Source: CAJQGY01 sp964523375 (GTDB lineage Bacteria; Pseudomonadota; Gammaproteobacteria; Magnimaribacterales; D2472). From it: a stretch of 15,541 bases of DNA. A program made the position numbers and the translations under genes. The notes under the pieces are model-generated. The model did not search any database and was not told the origin of the DNA. It saw nothing but the letters and a program-made list of their open reading frames with translations. The DNA lies in contig CAZFYG010000019.1 in NCBI GenBank assembly GCA_964523375.1, forward strand, positions 1 to 15,541, in the 5' to 3' direction. The stretch's first letter is position 1. Every line of letters starts with the position of its first letter. Shown here piece after piece: positions 5,742-14,231 of the stretch.

Positions 5742-7171
5742 GATTTCAGCTGTGGAAATAACAACACATCCCTGATAGAACTTTGGTTGGTGATCATCAT
5801 AACCAATCTATCAATACCTATTCCAACTCCAACAGCCGGAGGCATTCCATGTTCAAGGGATAATATGTAGTCTTCGTCATACGACATTGCCTCTTTATCT
5901 CCTGCATTTTTGGCTTCAACTTGATCCTTAAATCTTTGAGCTTGATCGTCTGGATCATTTAACTCACAAAATCCATTAGCTATTTCTTTTCCACCAATGA
6001 ATAATTCAAACCTATCTGCAATGTCTGGGTTTTCATTATTCCTTCTAGATAAAGGCGAAACTTCTATGGGATAGCCCAATACAAAAGTTGGCTGAATTAG
6101 CTGACTCTCAACAGTCTCTTCAAATAAATCTAATAAATCTTTGCCGCTTAGTTTATCTAAGTCACTTTGAGTAAGGTTCTTGTTCTTTTCAAGCACAAGG
6201 TTTGAGAGAGTTTCTTTTTTAAAATGTGACAGGTCTATTTGATCTTCTCCCCATTCAACATTCAAGGACCCACAAATAGCACTTGCAGCAGTTTTAATCA
6301 TGTTCTCAGTAAATTCTATGGTTCTATCCAATGAAGAGTAGGCTTCGTAATACTCTAACATAGTAAATTCAGGGTTGTGCCTAGTAGAAAGACCCTCATT
6401 CCTGAAGCTTCTATTTATTTCGAAAACTCTTTCAAAGCCGCCCACAAGAAGTCTTTTTAAATAAAGTTCAGGTGCTATTCTTAAATATAAATCTCTATCT
6501 AAAGCATTATGCTTTGTAATAAATGGCCTTGCTACAGCCCCACCTGGAATCGGATGCATCATTGGGGTTTCGACTTCTATAAAATCTCTACTCTTAAGCG
6601 AGCCTCTCATTGATTCAATAATTTTAGTTCTATCTAGGAACACTTTTTTGGACTCTTCATTGCTCATAAGATCTAGATATCTTTGCCTGTATCTAGTTTC
6701 AATATCTGCAAGTCCTTTAAATTTATCAGGCATAGGCCTAATTGATTTTGTTATCAATACTATATTTGAAGCTTCTATGGTGAGTTCATCTGTCCTTGTT
6801 TTAAATAGCTTACCCTCTACACCTATGATATCGCCAAGATCCCATGTCTTAAAATCGTCATATAGCTCTTTCGAAACGGTATTTTTACTCACATAAATTT
6901 GAATATCCCCACTTGCATCTCTTATGGTAGCGAAACTAGCATTGCCCATGATTCTTCGGAGAACGACTCGACCGGCAACTGATATACCAACAATATTTTT
7001 TGATTCAAGCTCTTCTTTAGTGTTGGATGAAAAGTCTAATGATAAGTTTTTTGCGTAATGCTCTTTATAAAAATCATTTATATATGCCTTGTTACTTAAT
7101 CTTAAGGTATCAAGTTTTTTTCTTCGTTCTTCAATTATCCCTTCTTCTCCGCCAATATTATCTTCTGACAT
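5738..7171 (-). CDS. lysS: Lysine--tRNA ligase, class II
   Basis: This enzyme charges tRNA-Lys with lysine in the cytoplasm. Its 477 residues begin with an OB-fold anticodon-binding domain (about 60-145; VAGRVVLRRIMGNASFATIRD), followed by the class II catalytic core. Motif 2 contains FRNEG (256-260) and motif 3 is GIGIDR (450-455); RPFITKHNALD and YLRIAPELYLKRL are highly family-specific. It is about 28 residues shorter than E. coli LysS, mainly because a helical insertion near residues 305-345 is smaller. The ATG directly abuts the prfB stop and is preceded by GAGGGGG, which lies within the last prfB codons. prfB-lysS pairing is common in gammaproteobacteria. It is the last gene of the long minus-strand array; no terminator is visible after it, and its stop overlaps that of the facing gene. 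Confidence 0.98.
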   Translation of the reverse strand: MSEDNIGGEEGIIEERRKKLDTLRLSNKAYINDFYKEHYAKNLSLDFSSNTKEELESKNIVGISVAGRVVLRRIMGNASFATIRDASGDIQIYVSKNTVSKELYDDFKTWDLGDIIGVEGKLFKTRTDELTIEASNIVLITKSIRPMPDKFKGLADIETRYRQRYLDLMSNEESKKVFLDRTKIIESMRGSLKSRDFIEVETPMMHPIPGGAVARPFITKHNALDRDLYLRIAPELYLKRLLVGGFERVFEINRSFRNEGLSTRHNPEFTMLEYYEAYSSLDRTIEFTENMIKTAASAICGSLNVEWGEDQIDLSHFKKETLSNLVLEKNKNLTQSDLDKLSGKDLLDLFEETVESQLIQPTFVLGYPIEVSPLSRRNNENPDIADRFELFIGGKEIANGFCELNDPDDQAQRFKDQVEAKNAGDKEAMSYDEDYILSLEHGMPPAVGVGIGIDRLVMMITNQSSIRDVLLFPQLKS

Positions 7172-8269
7172 CTAAACCCCCTCGTTAAGGCTGCATTTAA
7201 TAAATTCATCTATTTCTCCGTTTAAAACTGCTGAGGTATTTCCAGTTTCATAACCGGTTCTTAAATCTTTAATTCGAGACTGGTCTAAGACATAAGATCT
7301 AATTTGACTACCCCAGCCAATATCAGATTTACTTTCTTCTAATACCTGCCTCTCTTCATTTTGTTTTTGTAATTCTAACTCGTAAAGCTTTGATTTAAGT
7401 TGTTTGAAAGCATTTTCTTTATTTTTATGTTGAGATCTATCACTTTGGCATTGGGCAACAACACCTGAAGGTTCATGAGTAAGCCTAACAGCAGAATCTG
7501 TTTTGTTTACATGCTGACCTCCTGCACCAGATGCTCTATATGTATCAATTCTTATATCAGACGGATTTATTTCAATCTCTATTGAATCGTCAACTTCTGG
7601 TGAGATGAAGACAGAAGCAAACGATGTATGTCTTCTATTTCCTGAATCAAACGGTGACTTACGAACAAGCCTGTGAATCCCAGTTTCTGTTCTTAACCAA
7701 CCATATGCATGATCACCTTCTACATGCAGTGAGGCTGATTTAATACCAGCAACCTCGCCATGTGAAATTTCAGTAACTGATATTTTAAAACCTCTACTTT
7801 CCGCCCACTTAGAGTACATTCTTAATAGCATTTCTGCCCAATCTTGCGCCTCAGTTCCTCCAGATCCAGATTGGATGTCAACATAGGCTGATGAAGGATC
7901 CATTTTGTTAGTAAACATTCTTCTAAATTCAAGATCGATTACTCCTTGCTCCATTAAACTATATTCTTGCAAAATCTCGTTTATTGCCTCGTCGTCAGAC
8001 TCTTCGCTCGCCATCTCAAAAAGCATTAAGTTATCAGAAACTTTTTCTTTTATATGGTTGTAGTTTTCAAGTGCTTTTTCAAGAGAAGATTTTTCTTTAT
8101 TAAGGCTTTGTGACAACTCTAAATTTGACCATACGGATTCAGTAGAAAGACTATCTTCGATAGATTTTAATCTTTTCTGTTTATCAATAAGCGCAAATGG
8201 CCCATTAGCAATTTCTTCTAGTCTTTGGTTTAAATCGTTCAATGACGAATTGAGCTCAGCTTGGTCCAC
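7172..8269 (-). CDS. prfB: Peptide chain release factor 2, encoded in one frame without programmed frameshift
   Basis: RF2 recognises UAA and UGA stop codons and triggers peptide release. The 365 residues include the stop-codon recognition SPF tripeptide (205-207, RKSPFDSG) and the catalytic GGQ (250-252) in a YRASGAGGQHVNKT context, at the same numbers as in E. coli. Residue 246 is alanine, as in most bacteria, and not threonine as in E. coli K-12. In many bacteria an in-frame UGA near codon 26 forces a +1 frameshift controlled by RF2 level. Here the aligned codons for G-P-F-A-L-I (8203-8186) read straight through with no stop. The start is GTG at 8269, immediately after the thrC stop (TAAGTG), with no Shine-Dalgarno, so translation is probably coupled to thrC. 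Regulation by frameshifting is therefore absent. Confidence 0.97.
   Translation of the reverse strand: MDQAELNSSLNDLNQRLEEIANGPFALIDKQKRLKSIEDSLSTESVWSNLELSQSLNKEKSSLEKALENYNHIKEKVSDNLMLFEMASEESDDEAINEILQEYSLMEQGVIDLEFRRMFTNKMDPSSAYVDIQSGSGGTEAQDWAEMLLRMYSKWAESRGFKISVTEISHGEVAGIKSASLHVEGDHAYGWLRTETGIHRLVRKSPFDSGNRRHTSFASVFISPEVDDSIEIEINPSDIRIDTYRASGAGGQHVNKTDSAVRLTHEPSGVVAQCQSDRSQHKNKENAFKQLKSKLYELELQKQNEERQVLEESKSDIGWGSQIRSYVLDQSRIKDLRTGYETGNTSAVLNGEIDEFIKCSLNEGV
7177..7183 (-). promoter_or_regulatory. Shine-Dalgarno of lysS inside the end of prfB
   Basis: GAGGGGG occupies the last sense codons of prfB, five bases upstream of the lysS ATG. It lets lysS load its own ribosomes although the two genes abut. 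Confidence 0.75.
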
Positions 8270-9655
8270 TTAATTATTTTTAATTATAAATTTGAATATA
8301 TCATCTTTTGAAGCTGGCATCTTTACTCCATACTCCTTGCCTTGCATGGCATCAGATAGGCTCCTAGGAACCTCAGATAGCTCCAGGCCAGCCTTTTTAA
8401 CAACATCAGGAAACTTGGCTGGATGCGCTGTTGAAAGAATCAGAGTATGTCCTGTAAGTTTTTTACTAAGAGAGTCAACAGAAGAAGTTCCAACAGCCGT
8501 ATGAGGATCAACAAGATAGTTATATGTATCCTTTACATATCTCATATTGGCAATCGTGTCATCATTTCTAACTGTGTGGCTTAAAAAAATGCCTTTACTC
8601 TTCATCCAAATTTTTTCATCTAACTCTATCGGAGCATTTGGAAAAGCTGTATATAGTTTTGCGCATATTTTTGAATCTCTCTCCGCATATAGATCATAAA
8701 CTAGTCTTTCAAAATTGCTTGCAACACTTATATCCATGCTTGGTGAAAGTGTTTCGGAAACAGCTTTCTTAGAATAATCATTGCTTCTAAAAAACCTATC
8801 TAAAATATTATTATCATTTACAGCAACGATTATCTTTTCTAATGGCATACCCATCTTATTGGCAGCATAACATGCAAAAACATTACCAAAATTGCCTGTA
8901 GGTACAGAAAAATTAAGACTCTTTGAAAAATTATTAACTACCAATGAGGCATAAAAATAGTAACAAATTTGGCCAATAATCCTTACCCAATTAATTGAGT
9001 TTACTGCTAATAAATATTGATCGTCTTTAAGAAATGATCTTTCTTGAAACCCTTGCTTGACAATGTCTTGGCAGTCATCAAAGCTACCATCTACAAGAAT
9101 GGTAAAAACATTACCACTATTAACTGTTGTCATTTGCCTTCTTTGTATATCTGACATATTCCTATCGGGCAATAATATAAAACTTTTAATAGAGCTAAAC
9201 TTTTTGCATGCATCAATTGCTGCAGAGCCAGTATCTCCAGAAGTTGCCCCAAGAACTACTGCGGTTTTTTTATTTTTCTGAAGTGTTTTATTAAAAAAAG
9301 CTGCTGCGAGCTGTAACCCAAAATCCTTAAATGCTCCAGTTGGTCCATGAAATAACTCAAGAACTGACTTTTCCTCATCCAATTTATAGATTGGAGCAAA
9401 ACTTTCATTTGAAAAATCATGCCAAGTATCGTCTAAAAGCTCTACTACCTCACTTTCCATAAATGAGGATGAGGTATAAAGCGGTACGATATGTTTGGCT
9501 ACGTCTATGAATGTTTTTTGTTTTTTAAGCAAATTAAGGTCAACCTGAGGCCATTCATCGGGCATGAACAGACCTCCATCTGATGCAAGGCCTTGCATAA
9601 GGATCTCTTCAAATGATTTATTTTTATCCGCGCCTCTTGTGCTATGAAAAAGCAT
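8270..9655 (-). CDS. thrC: Threonine synthase
   Basis: This PLP enzyme converts O-phosphohomoserine to threonine, the last step of threonine synthesis. Its 461 residues belong to the long (fungal/gammaproteobacterial) type. The N-terminal FHSTRGADKNKSFEEILMQGLASDGGLFMP is typical of the family. The PLP-binding lysine is K110 in HGPTGAFKDFGLQ. ATSGDTGSAA (136-145) and the later VPTGNFGNVFA form the cofactor phosphate and active-site loops. The ATG overlaps the hom stop by one base (TAATG), a classic coupled junction, and the stop abuts the prfB start. With hom just upstream it provides two enzymes of the threonine branch; no homoserine kinase gene is seen here, so thrB or an unrelated kinase must lie elsewhere. 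Confidence 0.97.
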   Translation of the reverse strand: MLFHSTRGADKNKSFEEILMQGLASDGGLFMPDEWPQVDLNLLKKQKTFIDVAKHIVPLYTSSSFMESEVVELLDDTWHDFSNESFAPIYKLDEEKSVLELFHGPTGAFKDFGLQLAAAFFNKTLQKNKKTAVVLGATSGDTGSAAIDACKKFSSIKSFILLPDRNMSDIQRRQMTTVNSGNVFTILVDGSFDDCQDIVKQGFQERSFLKDDQYLLAVNSINWVRIIGQICYYFYASLVVNNFSKSLNFSVPTGNFGNVFACYAANKMGMPLEKIIVAVNDNNILDRFFRSNDYSKKAVSETLSPSMDISVASNFERLVYDLYAERDSKICAKLYTAFPNAPIELDEKIWMKSKGIFLSHTVRNDDTIANMRYVKDTYNYLVDPHTAVGTSSVDSLSKKLTGHTLILSTAHPAKFPDVVKKAGLELSEVPRSLSDAMQGKEYGVKMPASKDDIFKFIIKNN

Positions 9656-10920
9656 TAATCTGTGCTTTCTATTCTAATAGTTCTAAGATTTGTAACAGAA
9701 CTGAGTGAGAGAATCTTATCTTTTATTCCCTCAAGCTTATTTTCTTTAAAAATGTCAGAAATAAGAATAATGGGGACTAAATTATTACCAAGGTCTTCTT
9801 TTTGAACCATAGACTCTATACCAATATTCGATTCAGCAAGGGCTGTAGTAATTGATGCCATAACTCCAGGGTTGTCTTCTACTTCAATATAAAAGTAGTA
9901 TTGAAATGAAAAATCTTTAAACTCTTTAATTGGTTTTTCATCGCTCGAGCTAACAAAATTAAGCATATTATTGTTTGAATTTGCTAAATGAATAATATCA
10001 GATATCAATCCAGAAGCGGTTGATTCTTGGCCAGCACCAGATCCCGCAATATGAATTTTACCAACAAGGTCAGTATCAACTTCTATTCCATTTCTTACAC
10101 CTTTTAAATTAGCTAGATAAGAATCCTTAGAAACTAATGCTGGATGAGCTCTAAGCTCAATACTTTCATCATTATCCATAGAAACAGCAAGGTGCTTGAT
10201 CGTATAACCGAGCATTTCAGCATAAATAAAATCTTTTTTATCAATCTTAGTTATGCCTTCAATATAAAACTCTTTTGGAGGAAGTGATAGCCCATATGCT
10301 ATGTATGAAAGTAAACCAATTTTGTGAGCAGCATCCACCCCATCAATGTCAAATGATGGATCTGGTTCTGCATAACCCTCTTGCTGTGCCAGTTCCAATG
10401 TTGATTTAAATTCATTCCCTTCTTCCATATTAGATAAAATAAAATTGGACGTACCATTAAGCATTCCTGATATCTTTTTTATCTTATTTGAAGCAAGCTC
10501 TTCCTTTAACATCTTTACTATTGGAGTTCCTGCGCAAACAGCAGCTTCAAATAAAACTTTTACATTATAATTATTAGCTTCTGCAAAAATTTCATCACCG
10601 TGGTTGAAGATTACTGCTTTATTGGCTGTAATGACATGCTTGCCAGCACGTATTGATTTTAAAATTAGCTCCCTTGCGACCTCTACCCCACCAATTAACT
10701 CTATTACAACATCTATATCTTGATCAGGTATTTCAAAAATATCTCTAAATACAGGAACGTTTCCTGGATTACATTTTGGGTTATTTCTTCTAGCTCCAAT
10801 ACAACTAATAGCTATATTAACTCCCGATTGTTTAATAAATTTATTATTGGACTCTATTGCATTAAACATTCCAGTGGCAACATTACCCCAACCACATATT
10901 CCTACTTTCAATATTTTCAT
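9655..10920 (-). CDS. hom: Homoserine dehydrogenase with C-terminal ACT domain
   Basis: This enzyme reduces aspartate-4-semialdehyde to homoserine, the branch point to threonine and methionine. It has 421 residues and is monofunctional, with no aspartokinase part. The Rossmann segment is VGICGWGNVATGMF (6-19), followed by VITANKAVI (K101), LFEAAVCAGTPIV and GMLNGTSNFIL (152-162). The catalytic region EPDPSFDIDGVDAAHK follows (185-200, with K200 the likely catalytic lysine). The last 75 residues or so are an ACT domain (YYFYIEVEDNPGVMASITTALAESNIGIES), which in relatives mediates feedback inhibition by threonine. The ATG abuts the upstream aminotransferase stop (TAAATG) and has AGGT a few bases upstream inside that gene. 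No threonine leader peptide or attenuator is visible, as expected for a gene internal to an operon. Confidence 0.97.
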   Translation of the reverse strand: MKILKVGICGWGNVATGMFNAIESNNKFIKQSGVNIAISCIGARRNNPKCNPGNVPVFRDIFEIPDQDIDVVIELIGGVEVARELILKSIRAGKHVITANKAVIFNHGDEIFAEANNYNVKVLFEAAVCAGTPIVKMLKEELASNKIKKISGMLNGTSNFILSNMEEGNEFKSTLELAQQEGYAEPDPSFDIDGVDAAHKIGLLSYIAYGLSLPPKEFYIEGITKIDKKDFIYAEMLGYTIKHLAVSMDNDESIELRAHPALVSKDSYLANLKGVRNGIEVDTDLVGKIHIAGSGAGQESTASGLISDIIHLANSNNNMLNFVSSSDEKPIKEFKDFSFQYYFYIEVEDNPGVMASITTALAESNIGIESMVQKEDLGNNLVPIILISDIFKENKLEGIKDKILSLSSVTNLRTIRIESTD

Positions 10921-12102
10921 TTAATTACCTAAAATATTTTTTATTCCTCTGATTGCTTGCCTAATTCTTTGTTCATTCTCAATTAATGAAAATCGAACAT
11001 AACCATCACCCTCAACTCCAAAACCTGCACCAGGAGATACTGCTACCTTTGCTTCAGATATTAACATTTTACTAAACTCAAGAGACCCTAGATATTCAAA
11101 CTTTTTAGGTATTTTTGCCCAAACAAACATAGTTGCAAGCGGTTTTTCAATACTCCATCCAACCCTATTTAATCCATCACATAATTCATCTCTTCTAGAT
11201 TTATATAAATTACAAATTTTGTCCACCTCTTCATCACACTCATTTAATGCTTTTATGGCAGCAACTTGTATGGGCGTAAAAGTCCCATAATCTAAATAAG
11301 ATTTCATTTTCTTCAAGGCCTCTATGAGATCTTGATTTCCACAACAAAAGCCCACTCTCCAACCTGGCATATTGTAAGATTTTGACATAGTAAAAAATTC
11401 AACTGCGATATCTTTTGCTCCTTTAATTTCTAAAATTGATGGTGCTTTGTAACCATCAAATGAAATATCTGAATATGCTAAATCATGAATGATCCAAATA
11501 TCATATTTTTTTCCAATAGCTATAATTTTTTCAAAGAAATCTTTATCTGCTATTTGAGTTGTTGGATTAGATGGAAAGTTAATAATAATCATTTTTGGTT
11601 TTTTTACTGACTGCAAAATACTAGCTTCTATATCATCAATAAAAGTATTTAAATCATCTTTCAACGGAACTGATTTTAGGTTAGCGCCAGCAATAACCAC
11701 TCCGTAAGAATGTATTGGATAAGTTGGAGACTGAACAATCACGGAGTCATTTTGAGATAATGTAGCTAAAGAAAGATGTGCAATACCCTCTTTAGAACCC
11801 ATGCAAGTAACTACTTCTTTATCTATACATAAGTCCACTTTATGCTTTCTTTTATACCAATTTGCAATAGCAAGTCTTAATTTTGGAATTCCTGCGGATT
11901 GAGAATATCTATGCGTTAAAGGATTCTTTACTGTTTCTGTGAGCTTATCTACAATAGCTTGAGGAGTTGGTTGGTCAGGGTTTCCCATACCAAGATCAAT
12001 AATATCTTCGCCATCAGATCTAGCCTTGCTTTTTAAAGCATTTATTTCAGAAAAAATATAAGGAGGTAGTTTATCTGCGTTTACAAATCTTAGGTCTGGC
12101 AT
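10921..12102 (-). CDS. alaC: AlaC-like PLP aminotransferase (glutamate-pyruvate transaminase family)
   Basis: This fold-type I aminotransferase closely resembles E. coli AlaC (YfdZ), which makes alanine from pyruvate and glutamate. Throughout its 393 residues the match is clear: RLPPYVF-like KLPPYIF (11-17), GEDIIDLGMGNPD (31-43), MGSKEGIAHL (101-110), NFPSNPT (175-181) and HDLAYSDI (206-213; D207 and Y210 contact PLP). The Schiff-base lysine is K241 in FFTMSKSYNMPGWRVGF, and YGTFTPIQVAAI is followed by a C-terminal RFSLIEN carrying the substrate-carboxylate arginine. A methionine- or aspartate-family transaminase is possible, since the position next to hom could suggest an aspartate-family role, but the AlaC resemblance is long and specific. 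It starts 3 bases after dsbC and its stop abuts hom. Confidence 0.9.
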   Translation of the reverse strand: MPDLRFVNADKLPPYIFSEINALKSKARSDGEDIIDLGMGNPDQPTPQAIVDKLTETVKNPLTHRYSQSAGIPKLRLAIANWYKRKHKVDLCIDKEVVTCMGSKEGIAHLSLATLSQNDSVIVQSPTYPIHSYGVVIAGANLKSVPLKDDLNTFIDDIEASILQSVKKPKMIIINFPSNPTTQIADKDFFEKIIAIGKKYDIWIIHDLAYSDISFDGYKAPSILEIKGAKDIAVEFFTMSKSYNMPGWRVGFCCGNQDLIEALKKMKSYLDYGTFTPIQVAAIKALNECDEEVDKICNLYKSRRDELCDGLNRVGWSIEKPLATMFVWAKIPKKFEYLGSLEFSKMLISEAKVAVSPGAGFGVEGDGYVRFSLIENEQRIRQAIRGIKNILGN

Positions 12103-12105
12103 AAT

Positions 12106-12810
12106 CTACTCTGATAGTCTTTGTGCAAGTTCTAAAGGAGGGATATAACCCTTTATCTGCGAGCCATTACTTGTAAATATTGCAGGAGTTCCGGTCACTC
12201 CAAGTGTTTTGCCGAGGTTGTATTGTTCAGTAATTGGTTGGTTCGTGCAAAAAAGTGATTCAATTTCTTTATCATCCTTAAGAGATGATAGTAATTTTTT
12301 TTTATCACTTGAGCACCATACGCTCACCATTTTTTGGTAGGTTTCACCATCAATGCCTGATCTTGGAAAAGCAACATAATTTACAGATATACCAAGGTCG
12401 TTATAGTCACTAATTTGGCTGTGGAATTTTCTACAATAACCGCAATCTACATCAGTAAATACGAATATATTATGTTTTTCATTATCAGATTTGAATTGGA
12501 TTAGGTCTTCAGCTGGAATAGTATCTAATAGATTTTTTCTTCTTTTATCTAGATCCAATGTACTTAAATTTATAACACTACCTTGCTCAATTTGATATAG
12601 ATCGCCATATATAAAATAGTTACCGTTTTTAGAAACATATAATGGCTGCAAATCACCAAAATAAACCTTATAAAGACCATCAATTACAGATTCTTCTATT
12701 GATTCTATTTTTGACTCAGGAGGAAGAACAGCTGAAACTTTTTCCTCTATGGTATTTGAGAAAGTAAAGGATGAAAAGAAGAAGGTAGAAATAAGAATGT
12801 ATTTATTCAT
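12106..12810 (-). CDS. dsbC: Thiol:disulfide interchange protein DsbC
   Basis: This periplasmic disulfide isomerase corrects wrongly paired cysteines and is kept reduced by DsbD. The 234-residue precursor has a short signal peptide (1-18, hydrophobic ILISTFFFSSFTFS). An N-terminal dimerisation domain follows (about 20-80; GLYKVYFGDLQPLYVSKNGNYFIYGDLYQI is typical), then a linker helix and a thioredoxin-fold domain. The active site is C123-G-Y-C126 in FTDVDCGYCRKFH, the cis-proline is P209 in VTGTPAIF, and C166 with C188 should form the structural second disulfide. All residues needed for isomerase activity are present. It starts one base after the xerD stop, with GGGG just upstream as a possible ribosome-binding site. 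The xerD-dsbC pairing is conserved in many gammaproteobacteria. Confidence 0.95.
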   Translation of the reverse strand: MNKYILISTFFFSSFTFSNTIEEKVSAVLPPESKIESIEESVIDGLYKVYFGDLQPLYVSKNGNYFIYGDLYQIEQGSVINLSTLDLDKRRKNLLDTIPAEDLIQFKSDNEKHNIFVFTDVDCGYCRKFHSQISDYNDLGISVNYVAFPRSGIDGETYQKMVSVWCSSDKKKLLSSLKDDKEIESLFCTNQPITEQYNLGKTLGVTGTPAIFTSNGSQIKGYIPPLELAQRLSE

Positions 12811-12811
12811 T

Positions 12812-13702
12812 TTAGCCCCGTGGATGATGTTTTTTTAAAATATCACTTAATCTTTGTTTTGCGATATGAGTATATATTTGAGTTGTGGATAAGTCACTAT
12901 GACCAAGCAACATTTGAACAGATCTTAAGTCAGCACCTCTATTCAACAAATGCGTTGCAAATGCATGCCTTAAAGTATGAGGTGAAATATTTGATTTGAG
13001 ATTGCATCTTGTTAAATAAACCTTAATTCTATTCCAAAAGCTAACTCTACTTAAAATTTTCCCTCTGTTACTTAAAAACAACTCTTTTGATTGGCTCTTA
13101 TCTCTAATTAATAGGTATTTAGTAATGGCGTCATGAGCTTGATCACCAAAAGGGATCAAGCGTTCTTTAGAGCCCTTCCCCAATACTCGTATAACATTCC
13201 TATTCATGTCGATATTACTAAATTTTATATTTATTAGCTCTGATACTCTTACTCCAGTTGCATAAAGAAGTTCAACCATTGCCTTATCTCTTATCTCAAT
13301 ATCTCTTTTTGCATTTATAGAAGATAAGAGAGTCTCAACGTCTTTTTCTGACATGGAATTTGGAAGATTTTTATTCTGCTTTGGAATTGGCATATCTTCA
13401 GTGGGAATGACATCTATATATTTCTTTTTTTTAAGAAATATAAAATAGGCTTTAATTGATGATATTTTTCTATTCACCGATGAGCTTTTAAAATCTTGAT
13501 CAAATAAATATTTAATATATTTATTTATGTCTTGGGAGGTAGTTAATTTAGCTGGTATTTTTAAAGCCTGTATCGACCATTCCATAAAATGGAGTAAATC
13601 AGATTGGTAGGATTTAACTGAATTTTGAGATAGGCCTTTTTCAATAAACAGGTAGTCTATAAAGGACCTAGTAATGGGATCCTTTAAAAGATACCTTCTC
13701 AT
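12812..13702 (-). CDS. xerD: Site-specific tyrosine recombinase XerD
   Basis: With XerC, this recombinase resolves chromosome dimers at dif near the terminus, under FtsK control. The 296 residues comprise an N-terminal SAM-like core-binding domain (about 8-95; GLSQNSVKSYQSDLLHF) and a catalytic domain with the full catalytic set: R152 (ATGVRVSEL), K176 (GKGSKER), H242 and R245 (PHTLRHAFATHLLNRGADLR), H268 (LLGHSD) and nucleophile Y277 (TQIYTH). Length and residue spacing match E. coli XerD (298 residues), and the position next to dsbC supports XerD over XerC or an integron/phage integrase. It starts 3 bases after rplS. No dif-like site was recognised in the window. Confidence 0.95.
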   Translation of the reverse strand: MRRYLLKDPITRSFIDYLFIEKGLSQNSVKSYQSDLLHFMEWSIQALKIPAKLTTSQDINKYIKYLFDQDFKSSSVNRKISSIKAYFIFLKKKKYIDVIPTEDMPIPKQNKNLPNSMSEKDVETLLSSINAKRDIEIRDKAMVELLYATGVRVSELINIKFSNIDMNRNVIRVLGKGSKERLIPFGDQAHDAITKYLLIRDKSQSKELFLSNRGKILSRVSFWNRIKVYLTRCNLKSNISPHTLRHAFATHLLNRGADLRSVQMLLGHSDLSTTQIYTHIAKQRLSDILKKHHPRG

Positions 13703-13705
13703 TAA

Positions 13706-14209
13706 TTAGTCTAATCTTTCTTTGATTCTTGCTGACTTACCAGAACGATCTCTTAGATAGAAAAGTTTAGCTTGCCTTACATCACCTTTTCTCTTAACTT
13801 CAATTGAATCTATCATCGGGCTATGTGTTTGAAAGGTTCTTTCAACACCAATACCGCTAGAAATTTTTCTTACAATAAAAGAAGAGTTAAGACCACCTTT
13901 TTTATAGCCCATTACAACGCCTTCAAATGCTTGAAGCCTTGATCGCTCTCCTTCTTTAACTTTGACAGAAACAACAACTGTATCTCCAGGTCTAAAAGAT
14001 GGGATGTCTGTTTTTAACTGCTTTTTTTCAAACTGTTGTACTATTTGAGCAGGTGATTTTTCTTCCAATGATACAGTTGGTGCCTGTTCAAGCTCTTCAG
14101 TTGCTGCATCGGATGATTCTAAAGCAGCTTCATCAGTTGCTTGGCTAGCGCCCTCAATGATTTCAGCATTAGAGGTATCTTCGTTTATTATATTATCTTT
14201 GTCTGTCAT
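13706..14209 (-). CDS. rplS: 50S ribosomal protein L19 with a long acidic N-terminal extension
   Basis: L19 lies at the 30S-50S interface. Residues 53-167 align along their whole length with the 115-residue E. coli protein: IPSFRPGDTVVVSVKVKEGERSRLQAFEGVV, VRKISSGIGVERTFQTHSP, and the end AKLFYLRDRSGKSARIKERLD. Ahead of this are about 52 additional residues with 15 Asp/Glu and only two Lys, low in hydrophobic residues and probably disordered. The extension is truly translated if the start is right: there is no internal in-frame ATG before the core, and the first ATG has a good Shine-Dalgarno. It follows trmD by 22 bases, the largest gap in the array, consistent with independent, strong translation compared with rimM and trmD. 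Confidence 0.96.
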   Translation of the reverse strand: MTDKDNIINEDTSNAEIIEGASQATDEAALESSDAATEELEQAPTVSLEEKSPAQIVQQFEKKQLKTDIPSFRPGDTVVVSVKVKEGERSRLQAFEGVVMGYKKGGLNSSFIVRKISSGIGVERTFQTHSPMIDSIEVKRKGDVRQAKLFYLRDRSGKSARIKERLD

Positions 14210-14216
14210 TTTTAAT

Positions 14217-14223
14217 TCACCTT
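14217..14223 (-). promoter_or_regulatory. Strong Shine-Dalgarno of rplS
   Basis: AAGGTGA sits 7 bases upstream of the rplS ATG in the trmD-rplS gap. It supports the long N-terminal form of L19 and contrasts with the weak or missing sites of rimM and trmD. Confidence 0.75.
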
Positions 14224-14231
14224 AAAAAGTG

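Noticed and set aside
8183..8269. A hidden RF2 frameshift with the real N-terminus in another frame
   Set aside because: The single frame aligns from the N-terminal helix (NQRLEEI ... IDKQKRL) through GGQ at the same residue numbers as E. coli, and no UGA slip site exists.
10720..10932. Plus-strand 70-codon frame near the hom start as a possible threonine leader peptide
   Set aside because: It is on the wrong strand, lies inside hom, and lacks threonine/isoleucine runs followed by a terminator.
12812..13702. Tyrosine recombinase as a sign of a mobile element or integron
   Set aside because: Its neighbours rplS and dsbC, its length and its residue spacing fit housekeeping XerD; no attachment site, repeats or cargo were seen.
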